A DNA stretch of 64,000 nt from Orychophragmus violaceus (Eukaryota > Streptophyta > Magnoliopsida > Brassicales > Brassicaceae), in assembly GCA_030180135.1 (NCBI GenBank), contig CM058236.1, positions 59,361,728 through 59,425,727 of the forward strand, given 5' to 3'. The translations under genes were made by a program, and so were the position numbers. Position 1 is the stretch's first letter. Every line of letters begins with the position of its first letter. The notes under the pieces were generated by a model. The model had not been told where the DNA came from, did no database searches, and saw nothing but the letters and a program-made list of their open reading frames with translations. Shown piece by piece: positions 62,611 through 64,000 of this stretch.

Positions 62611-64000
62611 GTATTGGATACTGGTTGTGGCACTGATATTTGTTATAATATGCAGAGCCTAAGCAACAGTAGAACGTTGAAGGAAGGACAAGTGGAACTG
62701 CGTGTCTGGAAGGAGCTATGGATGCTGCCTCAACCGTAGGGTTTTCACTTGTAGATGCCTTTGAGGCTTGGTTTTGTATTAAGTAATTGCTACAATGTAC
62801 CTGCTTTAAGCAGAGTTGTCTTTCATTTTCTTGTAAGAATTTGAATGTTTTTCATTTTGATAAAAGACAAGTTTTGTTTTGATAAAAGACAAGTTTTGTT
62901 CTTTTGATCTTAATGAAATATTAATTGTAGCACCCTGTTCAAGGAATGGGTTTTATATCTTAAACCAAAGAGTGCCTAAATGTAACATAAATACCGAATT
63001 GGTTTAAATCTGATGAATTAAACCTGATTTTTCTTGGCGTAAATGTTTTGGTCACATAGAGTGAGTCGGATTCAGAAATCCCATAGTTATGGACTTTTGG
63101 GCTCATTTGATCGGATATCTTATGAGACTTGAATTTTGCTTACTGGACCAAAAGACAAAGGGCCCATCTTAGCCGAGCTAGAGAAAGGCCCAAAGGCTTA
63201 TTGGACCTTGAACATACTCATGTATGTGGCCCGATGAGCAGTAATGCCAGAGAAATTTTCCTGTACTTCATTATCTTTACTGATTACTTCAGTGAGTATG
63301 ACTGTGTTCATTTGATGAGACACGAGTCGGAATTCTTTGAAATGGTCGAAAGAGTTCCAGAATGAGGTATATAATCTGAGTGACAGAATTATTGAGACTC
63401 TGTATTAGATCACGAGTGAGAATACTTAAGTCATTGATGGTGTGATCATCTGAATGAGTATGAAGTCGTTTCACAGCTCATTTCTCCTGAAAACCTGGAG
63501 GTGTTTCTGTGAGAAAGAATCAGATCTTATTAGAAGTGATTAAAGATGAGTCACACGAATCTTCCATGATATTCTTTAAGAATAACGCTCTAGAAATATC
63601 TAAGTTTACGCTGAAATAGTTCCACCAATATCAGTTGAAAGACACCACATAAATGTGGACTGGAAATGATCCAAATTCGTCTTTACTGAGTATTTGTAGT
63701 TGTGCTACTTCGCTGGTTGTCCTAGGGAAACCAAGGCTTGTTACTTTTTACGTCCATTCCGAAAACGAAGTTAGGTTGTTCGGAATTCTGTTTTCTAAAA
63801 GGAAAGTTTCTTTCCAAGAAGAACAGTGGGAGTAAAAGTATAACTCGAAGAAATTCGAGAAATACAGGAGGCTGCTCAACCTGTTGAGGGAGACCAGCGG
63901 ATGGATTTACAGATTTCTGTAGAATCTACACCTGTAGAGCCTGAAGTTCGCAGATCTGAATGAATCCGTCACTAATCCGAGAGTGATTTTTCGTGATTAA
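62611..64000 (+). pseudogene. Copia-5 pol remnant
   Basis: Colinear with the Copia-4 pol remnant, including the same frame loss after CTGGAAGGAGCT and the same altered segments (for example CTTTAAGCAGAGTTGTCTTT). A 22 bp tandem duplication (GATAAAAGACAAGTTTTGTT unit) near 62860-62900 is private to this copy. Confidence 0.85.

Larger units (their letters stand above)
61229..64000 (+). mobile_element. Copia-5: relative of Copia-4, 5' part missing, cut by window end
   Basis: Homology to Copia-4 starts near 61229 (Copia-4 about 48490) and runs to the window end. No 5' LTR, primer site or palindrome cluster is seen upstream, so this copy is 5'-truncated or has a different leader. It has the same pattern as Copia-4: open gag, decayed pol with shared lesions. 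Confidence 0.85.

Overview
This is a plant nuclear sequence, most likely from a Brassicaceae species. The evidence is an F-box/DUF295 gene of the type expanded in that family, an AT-rich intergenic background, and plant-type transposons: Tat Ty3/gypsy, Ty1/copia, a Cassandra TRIM, Helitrons, a CACTA end, PIF/Harbinger and a plant L1-type LINE. There are no bacterial operons and I saw no tRNA genes. Only one intact-looking host gene is present, the F-box/DUF295 gene at 35700-36875. Almost everything else is transposons, many inserted inside one another, and most insertions can be dated by clean terminal repeats and target-site duplications (TSDs).

Layout. 158-12253: remnant of a Tat-lineage Ty3/gypsy element (Tat-1, minus strand), split by an intact-looking copia element (Copia-1, 2130-9537, TSD CATTT). 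12254-12382: CACTA-type transposon end. 13200-32518: a Cassandra TRIM (5S rRNA-derived LTRs, minus strand). Its left LTR is split by a second Tat element (Tat-2, 13400-31880, TSD GTCAC), which is itself split by Copia-2 (19332-26700, TSD GGAAT). 32539-34223: two Helitrons joined end to start. 34428-35135: Tourist-like MITE. 35700-36875: F-box gene. 37170-41872: Copia-3 (TSD TTAGA), a young element lacking the reverse transcriptase core. 44557-57284: an L1-type LINE with a 15-16 bp TSD, split by Copia-4 (46747-54018, TSD AAAC). 57338-60220: decayed PIF/Harbinger transposase and Myb-like partner. About 61229-64000: Copia-5, a relative of Copia-4, cut by the window end.

Main points. (1) Copia-1, -2 and -4 carry copies of a palindrome pair with cores about 21 bp apart, in the LTR and as an array in the leader. 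In the RNA each pair can fold into a long hairpin with G-U wobbles and some compensating changes, so a cis-acting RNA structure is plausible. (2) Copia-4 and Copia-5 keep an open gag but share the same decayed pol, while the Copia-4 LTRs are almost identical. This suggests a gag-only lineage moved in trans. (3) Copia-3 has a clean in-frame loss of the reverse transcriptase core but nearly identical LTRs, again suggesting trans-mobilisation. (4) Tat-2 carries a multi-exon antisense gene between integrase and its 3' LTR. (5) Tat-2 inserted exactly inside the 5S box C of the Cassandra LTR.

All similarity statements come from reading the sequence. LTR differences were counted by eye and no database search was run.
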